Source: Siphonodentalium dalli (lineage: Eukaryota > Mollusca > Scaphopoda > Gadilida > Siphonodentaliidae). Taken from it: a DNA stretch of 64,000 nucleotides. Each line of letters starts with the position of its first letter. Position 1 is the stretch's first letter. The DNA is taken from positions 60,135,094 to 60,199,093 of the forward strand of contig CP136065.1 of the NCBI GenBank assembly GCA_032622095.1, given 5' to 3'. The translations under genes and the position numbers were made by a program. Positions 36,450-47,849 of this stretch are shown one piece after another. The notes beneath the pieces are model-generated. The model did not search any database, was not told the origin of the DNA, and saw only the letters and a list, made by a program, of their open reading frames with translations.

Positions 36450-37189
36450 AACTGTCAATTTGATACTTAGGATACTTCCCAGAAGATGAGGACTAAGCAG
36501 AATTAGGTCCCTGGCGGGTGTATTTGGTGATGCTAGCATGCTGTATGGGGTAGCAACACTAAATTCACCATCTGGGGACCTCACTATGTAAATGTCAGAC
36601 ACACTATTTCCAGACTTGAAGAAATCAAAGCCATTCACAGTATCATTGAATGTCAGTCATCACCTAACATTGAATGGAAGCACCAGTTTGTTGTTAAATT
36701 GCTACAGATATGTTTAGATTAGAATAATACATGTCATCTGGCCAGTTTATATAATTAATGACCTGTACCTTTACAGATATATATGTCTTGTAATGACAGA
36801 TGGTAAACTGGTCTGAAGCAAGCAGTATTCAGCAAGAGGATCGGGTGGCCACACTATGATAAATTGGCTTTTTCAATAATACAGGCTTGAGTGTCCTCTT
36901 AAAAATTAATAGTGCATAGCAAAGGGGTGTGAATTATAAAGGGCCATAACTCTGTTAAAATATATCGGATCAAACCCATATTTTAACTTGATCTGTATAT
37001 AAGTGTCAAAAATTCATATACCAAATTTGGTGTTGATCAGATGAAAAATGTTTGAGTAATCCTGTCTTGGATGAATTCTATATCAAAACAAGAGTGGAAG
37101 GGGTTAAATAAACAATACCAAAATCCATACAGATGAAGAACATGCTAAGAAAAATCTAGGTAAGAAATATGAGGCTGTGATGTGTCCTA

Positions 37190-37785
37190 AACAAAAATTA
37201 AAGGTCAAAATGCAAAAATTAAATTTTTTGTTTTTAAAGTTATGTCCCTGGCTCTGCCCCTATTTGACCCAGTGACCCCATTTGAACAAATCTGAACCCC
37301 AGTCACCCAAGGTATCTCTGTACCAAATATAAGCTAAATCGGCCAAATATTTTTTTAGAAGAAGTCATTGTAAGAATCACTATGAGTTATGGCCCTGGTT
37401 TCTCAACTAATTGACCGGGTGACCTCATTTGAACAAATCTGAACACCAGTCACCCAAGGACTCTCCATACCAAATATTAGCTAAATTGGCCCAATGGTTA
37501 TGGACAAGAAGTTGTTGTAAGAATTACTATGGAGGAATAGAGTTATGGCCCTTGTTTCGCAACTATTTGACCCAGTGACCTCATTTGAACAAATCTGAAT
37601 GAGAGTCACCTAGGGAACATACACACCAAATATGAACCAATTCGGTATGATGGTTTAAGAGGAGAAGATGTTTTTAAAAAAGTTGACGGACAGACAGACG
37701 GACAGACAAACGGACGGACGGACGACGGACGAGGAGTGATGACTATAGCTCCACCGGAGACTTTGTCTCAGGTGAGCTAAAAACC
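37190..37785 (+). mobile_element. Pearl-like element, TTTGACCCAGTGACC subfamily
   Basis: Three to four monomers contain TTATGGCCCTGG, TATTTGACCCAGTGACC, CATTTGAACAAATCTGAA and CCATACCAAATAT. They lead into a GGACGGACGG tract and a hairpin CTCCaccGGAG (37749-37759) with GGTGAGCTAAAAA after it. Related blocks at 34430-34960 and 35090-35400 have a similar order. Confidence 0.65.
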
Positions 37786-37996
37786 GGGCAATATTAATTT
37801 GAGGCTATAGATACTTTGCAAAAGATGAGGTCTAAGCAGAATGAGGTCCCCAGAGGTTGAATTTGGTGATGCTAGCCCATTTTGCGGGAAAGCGTCACTA
37901 AATTCACCCTCTGGGGACCTCATTCTGCAAATGTCAGACACACTAAATTCAGGCTTGATAACAACATGTAATAGAAGGTTTCACGTAAAAGTGGAT

Positions 37997-38098
37997 AACT
38001 GTATACTCTCTACATTCAAATATAAAACTGGGTAATTGTATATTTATATCTACATTCAGATCTAAAATGGGTAACTGTATATTTATATCTACATTCAG
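37997..38098 (+). repeat. 39-bp repeat duplicating the splice acceptor
   Basis: Two and a half units of AACTGTATATTTATATCTAC-ATTCAGATCTAAAATGGGT precede the next exon. The unit contains the acceptor TATCTACATTCAG, so a copy of the acceptor lies at 38059, exactly 39 bp before the real one at 38098. Confidence 0.85.
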
Positions 38099-38199
38099 AT
38101 TATGGACCATGGACCAAACCTGACATGGGATGATATTGCTGGGCTAGAATTTGCCAAAAAAACAATAAAGGAAATAGTTGTTTGGCCAATGCTCAGACC
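38099..38199 (+). CDS. FIGNL1: FIGNL1 exon, start of the AAA+ domain
   Basis: The acceptor is CTACATTCAG|ATT and the donor CAGACC|GTGAGT; phase 0 in, phase 2 out. It reads [19 protein letters not shown] and on to [11 protein letters not shown], matching [20 protein letters not shown] of vertebrate FIGNL1. The W-D-D-I-A-G-L-E stretch is the N-linker of the meiotic-clade AAA ATPases (with spastin, katanin and Vps4). Confidence 0.97.
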
Positions 38200-38269
38200 G
38201 TGAGTAGACTTGATTAAAATTCATCATTAAAATTTCATAGGTTCAGACATCATGTACTGGATCATTTAA

Positions 38270-38500
38270 CCCTTCCATGACTGGAGCGTCCTAATTTGTT
38301 TGTGAAAACCCTGTGCCAATACATTCTCATAGGCCGTCTCACATATATAAGAGAATGCATTGGCCTAACAATATTTACCTTGATCTTGTTAGCCAGTGAG
38401 GTTTATATATGTGAGGCTCCCTGTGGGAGACTTGCATATATAAGATAGGGTCTTTAGACAGGGTCTTTAATGATGCACCAGCGCAGCTCCCATCAAAGGG
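38270..38500. mobile_element. TTAA-flanked MITE, copy 2
   Basis: TTAA flanks both ends (38266-38269 and 38501-38504). The ends are CCCTTCCATGACTGGAGC and GCTCCCATCAAAGGG. It is the same family as 9966-10192. Confidence 0.85.
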
Positions 38501-38584
38501 TTAATAGGATAAAGTTTGGTTTGTTCGGTCTAAAAACTTGCTCATCTTAGTGTGTTGTTTATAAACTAACCTTTCCATATAAAT

Positions 38585-41500
38585 CAGGGTTCGTACGGTC
38601 GCTTGAATATCTTGAAAGTGCTTGAATTTGGTTTTGGGATTTTCAAGCCCTTGAAAGTCATTGAAGTTTCCCTTAAACACGCTAAGGTGCTTGAAAGTGC
38701 TTGAATTTAGTCATCAAAGGTTGACTTACTGACACATGCTTGCCGTTTTCTACGCGGTATCAAGCGGTGTCAAAATTTTCAAGCTGCATTGTATGATTGC
38801 CAGGTAGTCGGTTCGTTTCGCTATTCATGCCGGTATTCCGCTATTTGCATTGACTCATGCTAAAAATATAACAATGGCGGTGCCCATGCTTTGAAATTTT
38901 CGCTAATCTTTTGTTAAAATAACAATGGGAAAGTGTGTGTTCAACACTATGTGGTTATCGCACAAAACTTATTCTGGTTAGTTGCAACAAACGAACAACA
39001 ATAGGAAGGCAATGTGCGTGCTTTGATGCAAGGAAATAGATATTTCTGGGATGGAGTCGACAAAACACGCGGCGAAAGTTAGACAGCGATCTGGTGTGAC
39101 GGTGAATAACTTTTTCGCAAGGAATCAGGCAAGAACGAATGCCCCATCGAACACATCAAATACTATGTCACCTGCAAATATCACAAGACCAACAGCATTC
39201 AGTTCAAATTCGAATGAAAGTACTACTAGTACAATGAGTGTGAGTCAATATGGATCTGGCGACATCATGAAAGCAGAGGTTCTTTGGACATTGAAGACTG
39301 AATTCTCATTATTCCTTCAGTCAAGTGAGAAAATAGGAACACTTTTTCAAAATATGTTCCCTGACAGTGACATTGCAAAAAAGTTTGGCTGCGGGGAGAC
39401 AAAATGCCGCTATCTCACCCAGTATGGACCCAAGGAATGGGTTAAACATCTGCCGATCGTGATCGGCCTCTCGTTTCAACAGTGAATTTATGGGGCACAC
39501 TCATGCTACAGACTTGTTGGAAAAATTCTATAACACTGTTGGTGCATTGCCTCTTCAAAATTTTAAGCAAATCATGCGGCCTTCATATTGTTCACGGAGC
39601 TTACAAAACAGCACTAGAGAGCACAGACTGGGACATCTCTAATTTACTGAGCAGCATGTATTACCTGTTCAAGGACAGTCCAGCATGCAGGGATGATTAT
39701 TTGAAATATTCAGGTAGTGTATTCCCACTGAAGTTCTGTAAATGTAGGTGGGTGGAGAGCGGCCCAGTTCTTGAAAGAGCCATAGTTATTTGGGAGTCTT
39801 GAAACAAATATATCAAAGCTGTGAAGGAGAAGAAAGTCACTGCCCCAAAGAACAAAAGTTTCGAGAGTTTGAGAAAGGCATCAGAAGATCAATTTGCTAT
39901 TGCCAAATTTGGGTTCTGTCTATCAGTGGCGAAGCAGATCCAACCATTTTTTACACTCTACCAGACAGACAAGCCGATGGTACCATTCTTGGCGACTGAT
40001 CTAGACCGACTTATAAGAGACATTGCTGAAAGATTCATGAAACCAAATGTTCTGTCAGAAAAAACAACATCAGCACTTATGGATATGGATGTGACTGACA
40101 CTACGAACAATGTTGAGGTGTCCAAAATAAACATTGGGTTCAAAGCTGAGAAATGTATCCAAGCGATGAAGTCAAAATCAGCTAGTGAGAATCCCAGTGA
40201 ATTGCAAATCTATACCTTCAGGATGGAATGCAAATCTGTTTTGATGAGTCTACTCAAAAAAATAATAAACAAATCTCCACTGACATATTCACTAGTTTGA
40301 AATATGAGCTTCCTGGATACAAGAAGAATTGCAACAGACACCGAAGCATGCAAGAGAAAACTGAAAAGCATTTTACTGAGCTTGATATCAGCTTCAGAGC
40401 GATGAGGACTGTGGTGAGATACTGTGTCAGTTCAATCACTTTTTAGGCGAAGATGTTGCTGGAAGATCAGAGTTAAAAAATTTCAATGTATTTACTGACA
40501 GAATTGATGTGCTTCTCCATGACTGTACATATATGGATACGGACCAATTCAAGAAATTGTGGGGCTTCGTAAAGGTTCTTCTTCTGTTGTCACATGGACA
40601 AGCATCTGTCGAAGGAGGCTTTTCATTGAACAGGCAGATAGAAACCAACAACTTGGAAGAACAATCATTTGTTGCAATGAGAATTGTGTTGGATCACATA
40701 AAGTATGTTGGAGGTGTACAGGCAGTAGACATAAATAAGAGATTGCTCAACTCAGCTTCATTAAAGGTACCATAATCACCTTTATGAACGACAAAAGAAG
40801 AAGGATGATGCCAAGGCCACTAATCGTAAAGCTTTGACTGATGAGATTGAAGTTCTGAAGAAAAAGAAGAGATTTCTTCAGAATGATATCACTGAACTCA
40901 TAAAATCAGCTGATGATTTGTCAGAGAAGGCTGAATCTGCGAGAAGCTTTGTTCTTGTCTCAATGCCATGAGGATTAAGGCAGAAGAGAAGAAGGAAGTC
41001 CTTTGAACTGTAGATAATGAGCTTGATGCTAAACTGCATGAGCTCAAAAACAAATGAACATCCATTCATCCAAGAATGACCATGCATTTTGTACATAGTG
41101 TATATACCTAGAAGTTGATTGAATAATATTCATATATGTATCATTGTATGAAGAAACAATGGACAAGTTGAATTAGACTGACACGTGTGCATCTATATGT
41201 ATAAAGACTTTAAAATTGGTGTCTAAAAACTTGAGTGTTTTTCTGATAGAAGTCATATAATACATGTACAAGGTTCTTCTTCTCTTTACTTCATAAAGAT
41301 TATCAACTTATCTATGGAAAATTCATCTGTTAGGATCATATTTTCTTTCTGCTATTTATGACCCTCTCTTTGGTACATAAATATGAAAATTCATTAAGTT
41401 ATTAGAACTAGTATACCCATCCAATTAATGAAATACAGGTAGTTTTAGGGATGATGTTATTATGTTATTCTTCATTCGAACGAAGCACAAGTCATGCATC

Positions 41501-41652
41501 AGATCATTTCATTGGAGACTGGATTCCCTCCCTTGTATTAATGCAAATATTTCTATAATCGGTAGTCTGAGGTGCTTGAAAATATTTGAACCAGTGCTTG
41601 AAAAGTCCTTGAAAAGTGCTTGAATTTGGTTTGGAATTCATAGTGGGAACCC
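38585..41652 (+). mobile_element. Decayed hAT-like transposon
   Basis: The left end reads CAGGGTTCGTACGGTCGC and the right end ATAGTGGGAACCCTT, so the shared inverted terminus is AGGGTTC. Both subterminal regions carry many direct TGCTTGAA(A/T)-type words (38601-38712 and 41573-41632). The flanks (atataaat / ctttaaat) may be a diverged 8-bp duplication. A broken transposase-like coding region fills the middle. Confidence 0.7.
39051..40976 (+). pseudogene. Broken hAT-like transposase-family gene
   Basis: The frame starts MESTKHAAKVRQRSG at 39051 and runs to a stop at 39485. Homologous coding sequence resumes near 39560 with SCGLHIVHGAYKTALESTDW and continues to 40975 through several stops and frame changes (39802, 40300, 40446, 40775). 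The segment LLLLSHGQASVEGGFSLNRQ (about 40575-40635) is the conserved C-terminal block of hAT-type proteins, normally SHG.A.VERGFS.N. A charged coiled-coil-like tail follows (about 40800-40970). The middle of the family's catalytic region is missing between 39425 and 39560. Families of this type, with CRWVE and DxPMVPF motifs, are common in marine invertebrates and fish. This copy is inactive. Confidence 0.75.
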
Positions 41653-41706
41653 TTTAAATTTCTTGTTTGAGCAACTAAGAACTATTCTATCCTTATATCT
41701 CATTAT

Positions 41707-42330
41707 TATGCCCCCGATCTCCGATGGAGATTTGGGGGTATATAGTGGAGCCCTCCGTCCGTCCTTCCGTCCTTGCGTCCGTCCTTCCTTCCGTCCGTCT
41801 GTACGAATGTTTCAACTCATAACTTTGGTTTCGCTAACTCAATTCAGTTGATCTTTGGTATGCTAATAGACCACCCGGGGGACAAGATTTCCCCATAGCC
41901 GTGGTTTCGTCCTCCCATTTTTTCCAGAGTTACGCCCCTTTTTGGACTTAGAAAATTCAGGTTTTCTGCTACTTTTTTTGGTTTCCAGATGATAACTTGA
42001 TTTTGGATTGTTTATTTGCAAAACCCGTTTTTTTGTGTATTACCAATATCGCAATACAGGTCAAGGTAAAATTTCGGTTCAATCGGATAATTTTTGTGAG
42101 AGTTATGACCCTTTTTCGACTTAAAAAATTCAATTTTTTTTTTAGAAAATTCAGTTTTCCTTCTATTTTTGTGGTACCAGACCAAATTTGAAGCTAATAT
42201 AGAACTAAATACTCATGAATAACATAACTTTACAAAGTGCCATTTAATAAGTATTTGCATAAAAATAAGAAAAATCCTCTCTGATTGTACAGTCGGGGGC
42301 GTTACCTCCGCCCAGCGGTGCACTTGTTAT
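41707..42330 (+). mobile_element. Pearl-like element, near complete
   Basis: It begins TATGCCCCCGATCTCCGATG with (TCCG/TCCT)n at 41755-41800. Two monomers carry TAACTTTGGTTT, CCAGAGTTACGCCCC and TGGACTTAGAAAATTC. It ends with hairpin GGGGGCGttacctCCGCCC and AGCGGTGCACTTGTTAT. Confidence 0.7.
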
Positions 42331-43228
42331 AAGTAGTATTGAACCGCTCACCTATTAAACACCAATAACTGTAATGAAGTATCACAATTGTGACAATAAT
42401 CTGGTTTATTCTGTGAAGAACATGATATTTGTTCTGAACTCCACAAGAGTTGTCAATTGAAAGAGGTAAGTAAATTTTTTATCACAATGATTACATAATT
42501 TCAAAACAATATGAACTCATTTGAACTTGCGAAGTGACCGTCCTGTAAAGAGAATATACGTGGTCATCAATTGAAAGAGATACCCGGTAATTTGTAAATT
42601 TGAAATTACATACACATCACAAGATGTTTGGTGTAAGTTGTAATGTTTAACTAACAAGTAATATGTGACCACATACCAATTAAAAAGCCGGTTATAGCGA
42701 ATGCTGCAATAAAATCAAAGTGCACATTTCAGCGATTGGCTATTATTTGGGCATGTTTGATTATCACTTCGGATAGCCAAAGGTTGCTGATTATACCTTG
42801 GAATACTTTGTGTCTGTAATGTAAAAAAATTGAGGTTAGTCCTGATAACACAGATGTTTTTATGTGGAATTTAACATAAAAGTTAAATATTTTCAGGCCC
42901 TAAATCCTGGAATTTGGAAATTCATTTTTTTCTGCATTTCACATTCTCAATTGATCATAGGAAATTATAAGATTATGCTGCTGAACTATATGTGTATGTG
43001 TATATTAAGGGAATGGAACTGGGTGATCCTGGTCATGGATTTAACCCTAATTTTGACCCGTTTTGTATCATTGATTCATATCCTGTAATTGAAAAGTTCA
43101 ATATTTATAATAATGTTCTTTCAATTGGTGCAAGTCCAGCAAATAACAAGCATCTTTTTCATATAAGGCCATGATTTTAACTTACGATAAATTGAATCTG
43201 ATTGAGATATAATTTTTCTGATTAACAG
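42331..43228. other. Intron without recognised element
   Basis: AT-rich sequence with no recognised repeat and no gene. It ends at the acceptor of the Walker A exon. Confidence 0.5.
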
Positions 43229-43308
43229 GGACATCTTCACAGGACTACGAGGCCCTCCCAAGGGACTTCTGTTATTTGGTCCACCTGGCACAGGAAAAAC
43301 CCTGATAG
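43229..43308 (+). CDS. FIGNL1: FIGNL1 exon with Walker A motif
   Basis: The acceptor is CTGATTAACAG|G and the donor CTGATAG|GTAATA; phase 2 in, phase 1 out. It encodes [20 protein letters not shown] and then [14 protein letters not shown] is a perfect Walker A (P-loop) that binds the ATP phosphates. It is nearly identical to the vertebrate [20 protein letters not shown]. Confidence 0.98.
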
Positions 43309-44956
43309 GTAATACCCTAGCACTACCTTTATCCTATGTTTTCGTAATTAATAATTGACACTTTCTATACTAAATACTCATTGAAAAGTAGTTCTCTTAG
43401 GAAATGTAACATATAATGACCGTTTGTTGTACTTATTCTCTGAAATTCTTCTGCACTTGTATTATCTTTTCATCTGTCTGTTGTCTGCTTTTATTACCTG
43501 AACATCCCTCCAAACAATTAATAGACCATTCCAATGTATTCTTTTGTAGCTGATTGGACGAACCCATTCAGTATAGAATGTGTTAATGTATCTATTCCTT
43601 TGTGGCTTAATTTGTCCCTGTGGCTGAAATTCTTTTCAAGAAATGTGGATGAGTTCAAGCTTGTAATTGTCAGCTTTTGTCATATAGTGGACAATGTTGT
43701 GCAGGACTTAACATCATGATTCTTATTTTGGTTCTTGTAAAAGCAGCTTATTTGGTGTAGAAATATATTCTGATTCTTGCAAAATGTTAAGGATTTTAAG
43801 GCCTGTTGTGTATCATTAAACGGCAAATAATAAATGTGAATTATTGAAGGGCGCTACCATTTAGTTTTTAATGTCCAGTCTCGAGTCCATTAACCTACTT
43901 AAAACACAGCTTTATAATATACAAGGATAAATTACTTATATGCTGATTACAAATTTTGATTAATCTCGATAAATGAGACGAATACGAATGTTTTTCTGCA
44001 TGCTATAGTCCTTTGCTGAAAACAAAACCACGCCACTTGACACGGTTCATGTTAGTGGAGGTTGCATGCCCTGAACACAATTGTAGCCATATATATACCA
44101 GGACAACTTGTTCGAAACCCAATTTTTATGTATGCAAACATACAGTAAAATATTTGTTTTGCGCTGAACATAGCATAGTATATGTATGTAATATATACTG
44201 TCAATTAGGTTTTGGGCATGTATGCATATAAAGATATTTTTGAGTCGAACAATGGATTCATATTGTTGTGTCCAGAAGAACAGTAACTCTATTACTGTAG
44301 TCCTACATGCTAACACGTGATGTTTCATTGTGACAGGAACCCCCTGGTATGCATAGGAGCAACACACTTCTACCGACAAGGAAATGAATTATGAGGGGTT
44401 CAAAAGCGACAACGCAAATGTTTGTTTTTGTGGGCGGGTGTAGAAGCGAACTATTTCTCTGTTAGAGGACTTTGTGTGAGCTCATTGTGCATAAATTTGA
44501 AGACAAGAACATTCTAGATTACAAATGTCAACTTGTGGTATAAAGCGTGGTATAAAGCATGGTATAAAGTGACCATTCGGAAGATAGAAGGGCAAGGTAG
44601 AACAAAGGGGCTGGATTTAAGATTGGATTAGAGAGCTGTTCGGTTTATAGAAAATAGTGCGATCACAAAATATGAAGTCGCCAGTAATCAAGATGTAAAT
44701 GAATTAATGCAACTTTAATAAACGACACAATAATAAAATTACTTTTTTTTAATGCTAATGGTGCAAATGTTTAAAATAAACAAAAATAGTAAAGACGGAA
44801 TTTATGATAATCTTTTTGCTGTTTTTAATTCAATTTAATTCAAAGATTTGCTGATTCCATGTTTTATGCTATTAGCGCTTTCTATAATAATGAATAGCGT
44901 AGATTGTATATCGTTTTATAAACTTAGATTTCTTCTCGGAATTAAATGCTGTGCGA
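43309..44956. other. Intron without recognised element
   Basis: No coding sequence or clear repeat border. The frame at 44047-44379 on the minus strand is not recognised. Confidence 0.45.
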
Positions 44957-45070
44957 AGTCTCAGTGAGAGCTTTCCGATGAATGGCAACAAGCCATATTT
45001 CCGACTAAATCCTGAAAAGTTACCCGTAATTCTGCTGTGGTTAAGGAGTCAATTATTTAGGGCATTACTG
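44957..45070. mobile_element. Right half of the palindromic MITE
   Basis: It starts near the palindrome centre (TCTCAGTGAGAGCTTTCCGA) and runs to GGGCATTACTG, the reverse complement of the family's left end. The left half is missing. Relatives: 6776-6920 and 16322-16515. Confidence 0.85.
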
Positions 45071-45230
45071 TATTTATAAAGAACTACCAAAACAGTAGTG
45101 TTCATGTTGAATGTGCAAGCTTGTGAAAACTCCATCCAATAATAGCATACCAACTGATGTAAAAACAAACTGCCAGTGATCTCATCCAACTGTGAATTCT
45201 CAATTCTTCAATAAAGGTGTGAAAAGAACA

Positions 45231-45475
45231 GCGAAATCTAATCAGCCACCAGTTGTTATTGTCGGGCTAAGAGCATTTTCCGAACAAAAGACAACCGTTT
45301 AGGCTAGTATCATGTATAGACAATCATGGTACGACAGTGTTTGGATTGCAGAGGTTCCAGATTACAGAGGTAATTTTTAGTGAGAATTCACTTGGTTCAA
45401 TTCTGGACAGCACAGTTCGCTCAGTATGGAGAGGGATTGGGTTTATAGAATGTCTGGTATGGAGAGGTTTCACTG
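45231..45475. mobile_element. pogo/Tigger-like MITE next to a splice acceptor
   Basis: The right end is TATGGAGAGGTTTCACTG|TA; in reverse complement this is CAGTGAAACCTCTCCATA, the classic Tigger-type terminus with a TA target. The left end (CAGCGAAATCTAATCAGC) is more diverged. Internal blocks match 24196-24497. Its right border is only 11 bp before the first base of the next FIGNL1 exon. Confidence 0.65.
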
Positions 45476-45486
45476 TATATTTTCAG

Positions 45487-45557
45487 GTAAATGCATTGCG
45501 AGCCAGTCAAAGTCTACTTTCTTCAGTATAAGTGCATCATCCCTAACCTCTAAATGG
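45487..45557 (+). CDS. FIGNL1: FIGNL1 exon, post-Walker A helix and pore loop start
   Basis: The acceptor is TATATTTTCAG|GT and the donor AAATGG|GTAAGT; phase 1 in, phase 0 out. It reads [20 protein letters not shown] and then TSKW. SLTSKW carries the aromatic pore-loop residue of meiotic-clade AAA proteins, which grips the substrate in the hexamer channel. Confidence 0.97.
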
Positions 45558-45833
45558 GTAAGTATGATATAAGTTCTGGATAATATTTGATTCACCCTGA
45601 ATATTCAATTGGTATTTTATTCGAAAAATTGGTTTGAAAAGGTTTAGATTTAAATCTTATAGCTTTCATAAAGATATATCAGACTATGCTGTTCATCATG
45701 GTGTGGCGGGAAATCGTTTGACCAATCGTATAACAACTATAGATGTAGTTTGTTCATAAATTTCATAGTCTTCATTCAGCTTCATTTGGAAATAGAACAT
45801 GGAGCTGGCTGACTACTGGATAATACTTTATAA

Positions 45834-46091
<258 letters not shown>

Positions 46092-46340
46092 TAGAAGTTC
46101 CCTTGTAATATATGCACATAATTACACACCTATTTCTTCTACATTTCGGTTGATTACGTTACTTCCGTCTGTGTGGTAATTTCACCAAAATGCACTAGCT
46201 ATCGCGATCAGATAGCTAGCATGACGTAATTAACATGATGCACAAAACCCAACAGGTACTACAACAATAATCCAACCTCGTATTGTGTTCAATAGACCAA
46301 CCAGCATGGAAACCAAAGTCACCAAACCAAACAGTCAAAA

Positions 46341-47356
46341 TAGGGCCCTGCAAATGGATTTGATTCGATGCGATTCGGAATTGTTTGTCTGAATCAATTC
46401 GATTCAAATCAGCTTTCCTGATTCTAATTTTATCGAATCTGTTCTCTCCGGTACATTGACTGCATTTCCATGGTTTCTATAGACTACAAATAGAGTACTT
46501 ACAACATTGCTCTTGTACTAAGACACTTTTCGATACTAGCGAACGCATGCACAGAGAGATATTATACACTGTCGCAAATGATCTATAAATAGACCTCGAA
46601 ATTATTGAATTCATTATAATGTCATAATAATTGGTTCGGCAATACAATAAAACATAGCTTCAATGATAGTAACACATATAGGGTGAAACAAGGAGACTGA
46701 GAGCTGGATGAGAGGAGAGGAAGGGGACGCTGACTCCACGGTACTACTACACCTGCTTGCGTTTATTGAACTTTGTTTACAATGACTAAGTATAAGTAAA
46801 ACGTTTTTGATTTGGAAATGTATCTCTGGACGGCAATAATAATTTGTTCGTTTGCGGCGAGGCTCAGGCAGGGATTTCCCATTATAAGAATGATGTAAAC
46901 CAAACATGACTCTGAGATTCCAGTTGAATGTCACAAGGGAATTACAGCCAAAGTTATTCGGAAAACCTTGCAAGTCTCCATCACATATTCTGATATATTG
47001 CCATAGGTCAAGGAGTTCAGCAGGATACAATTCAATGGCAGATTTCAGTGCAACACTGAGATCGATGAAGTTTGATGACTACAACAGTTCAAAAGCATTG
47101 TAAGAGTTACTCCCCATCCACCACTCATCGCCTTCAATGATTCACATCCATCAGTATTTATTGGCAAATTAAGATGCATGCATATTGCGCAGAAGACGCA
47201 TTAATATTGTTCAGTATTTAAATATACAATCTAATCTGGTCCACCTGTTCACTGTAGATACAATTGATATAATGATTTGATTCGAGATTTGATGCGATTT
47301 CGATTTCTCTTACCCGATTCCATTCGAGAATTGATTAGAAATGGAAATCCCTGCTG
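46341..47356. mobile_element. Probable degenerate hAT-like element
   Basis: It starts TAGGGCCCTGCAAATGGATT with GATTCGATGCGATTCGG, as in the family at 30411-32504. Near 47270-47356 there are inverted counterparts (GATTCGAGATTTGATGCGA, GGAAATCCCTG). The flanking duplication is not recognisable, so the right border is tentative. No gene was found inside. Confidence 0.4.
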
Positions 47357-47793
47357 ACCAGTGTGTATAAATCACAGAACTGCACAGGCGTGGGAAGGAG
47401 TTAAAAACTTCATCTCACTTGTTTATTATGGCGCAAGTTATAACAAATAATAAGCGCTACTATTTGTGATGACAAATGGTCAATGAAATAAGATAAGGAA
47501 AGCTAACTGCATCAATCAGAATCGTACTGGCAATAAATTATTATCACAATAAATTCTGTATTGTCCAGGAGATGAAGTCAGGAATATAATCATTGGAATT
47601 GGCTGACCATGTATACATTATTATTATCATTAATTGGGAAGAGTATGTGGAATATCTTTCACCTTAACCTATTTTTGGCTGCAATTATTTGTTAAAGCAA
47701 TGGTCTTGTTGCATTTTAAAATTATCTTTCAAATAGATCTATGTCATCTTGTTTGGAGTAATCACTAATCATTGTTAACTCATCTTTTCATAG

Positions 47794-47849
47794 GATGGAG
47801 CAACAACAGACAGTGAGGAGAGACTCCTAGTCATAGGTGCTACAAACAG
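47794..47849 (+). CDS. FIGNL1: FIGNL1 sensor-1 exon; source of the minisatellite
   Basis: The acceptor is TCTTTTCATAG|GAT and the donor ACAAACAG|GTGAGG; phase 0 in, phase 2 out. It encodes DGATTDSEERLLVIGATN(R). GATNR is the sensor-1 motif, whose N contacts the ATP gamma phosphate through water. The last 37 nt (47813-47849) are the first unit of the tandem array that follows, so the exon's own 3' end is repeated about a hundred times in the intron. The first donor is the only one that joins in frame to the next exon to give NRPKEID. Confidence 0.97.

Larger units (their letters stand above)
34022..37957. repeat. Mosaic of CAAGCCTGA MITEs and pearl-like arrays
   Basis: A left MITE end (CAAGCCTGAATTTATTGAG) is at 34022 and a right end (ACTAAATTCAGGCTTG) closes at 37957. 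Between them lie further partial copies at 35530-35955 and 36065-36620, and blocks of another repeat at 34430-34960, 35090-35400 and 37190-37785. The flanking 8-mers do not match, so whether the outer ends belong to one element is unproven. C-tracts at about 35443-35455 and 35980-35993 mark a duplicated segment. Confidence 0.7.

Noticed and set aside
41707-42330. TCCG-rich segment as a simple microsatellite
   Set aside because: The tract is one module of a longer repeat with monomers and a 3' hairpin that recur elsewhere in the window.
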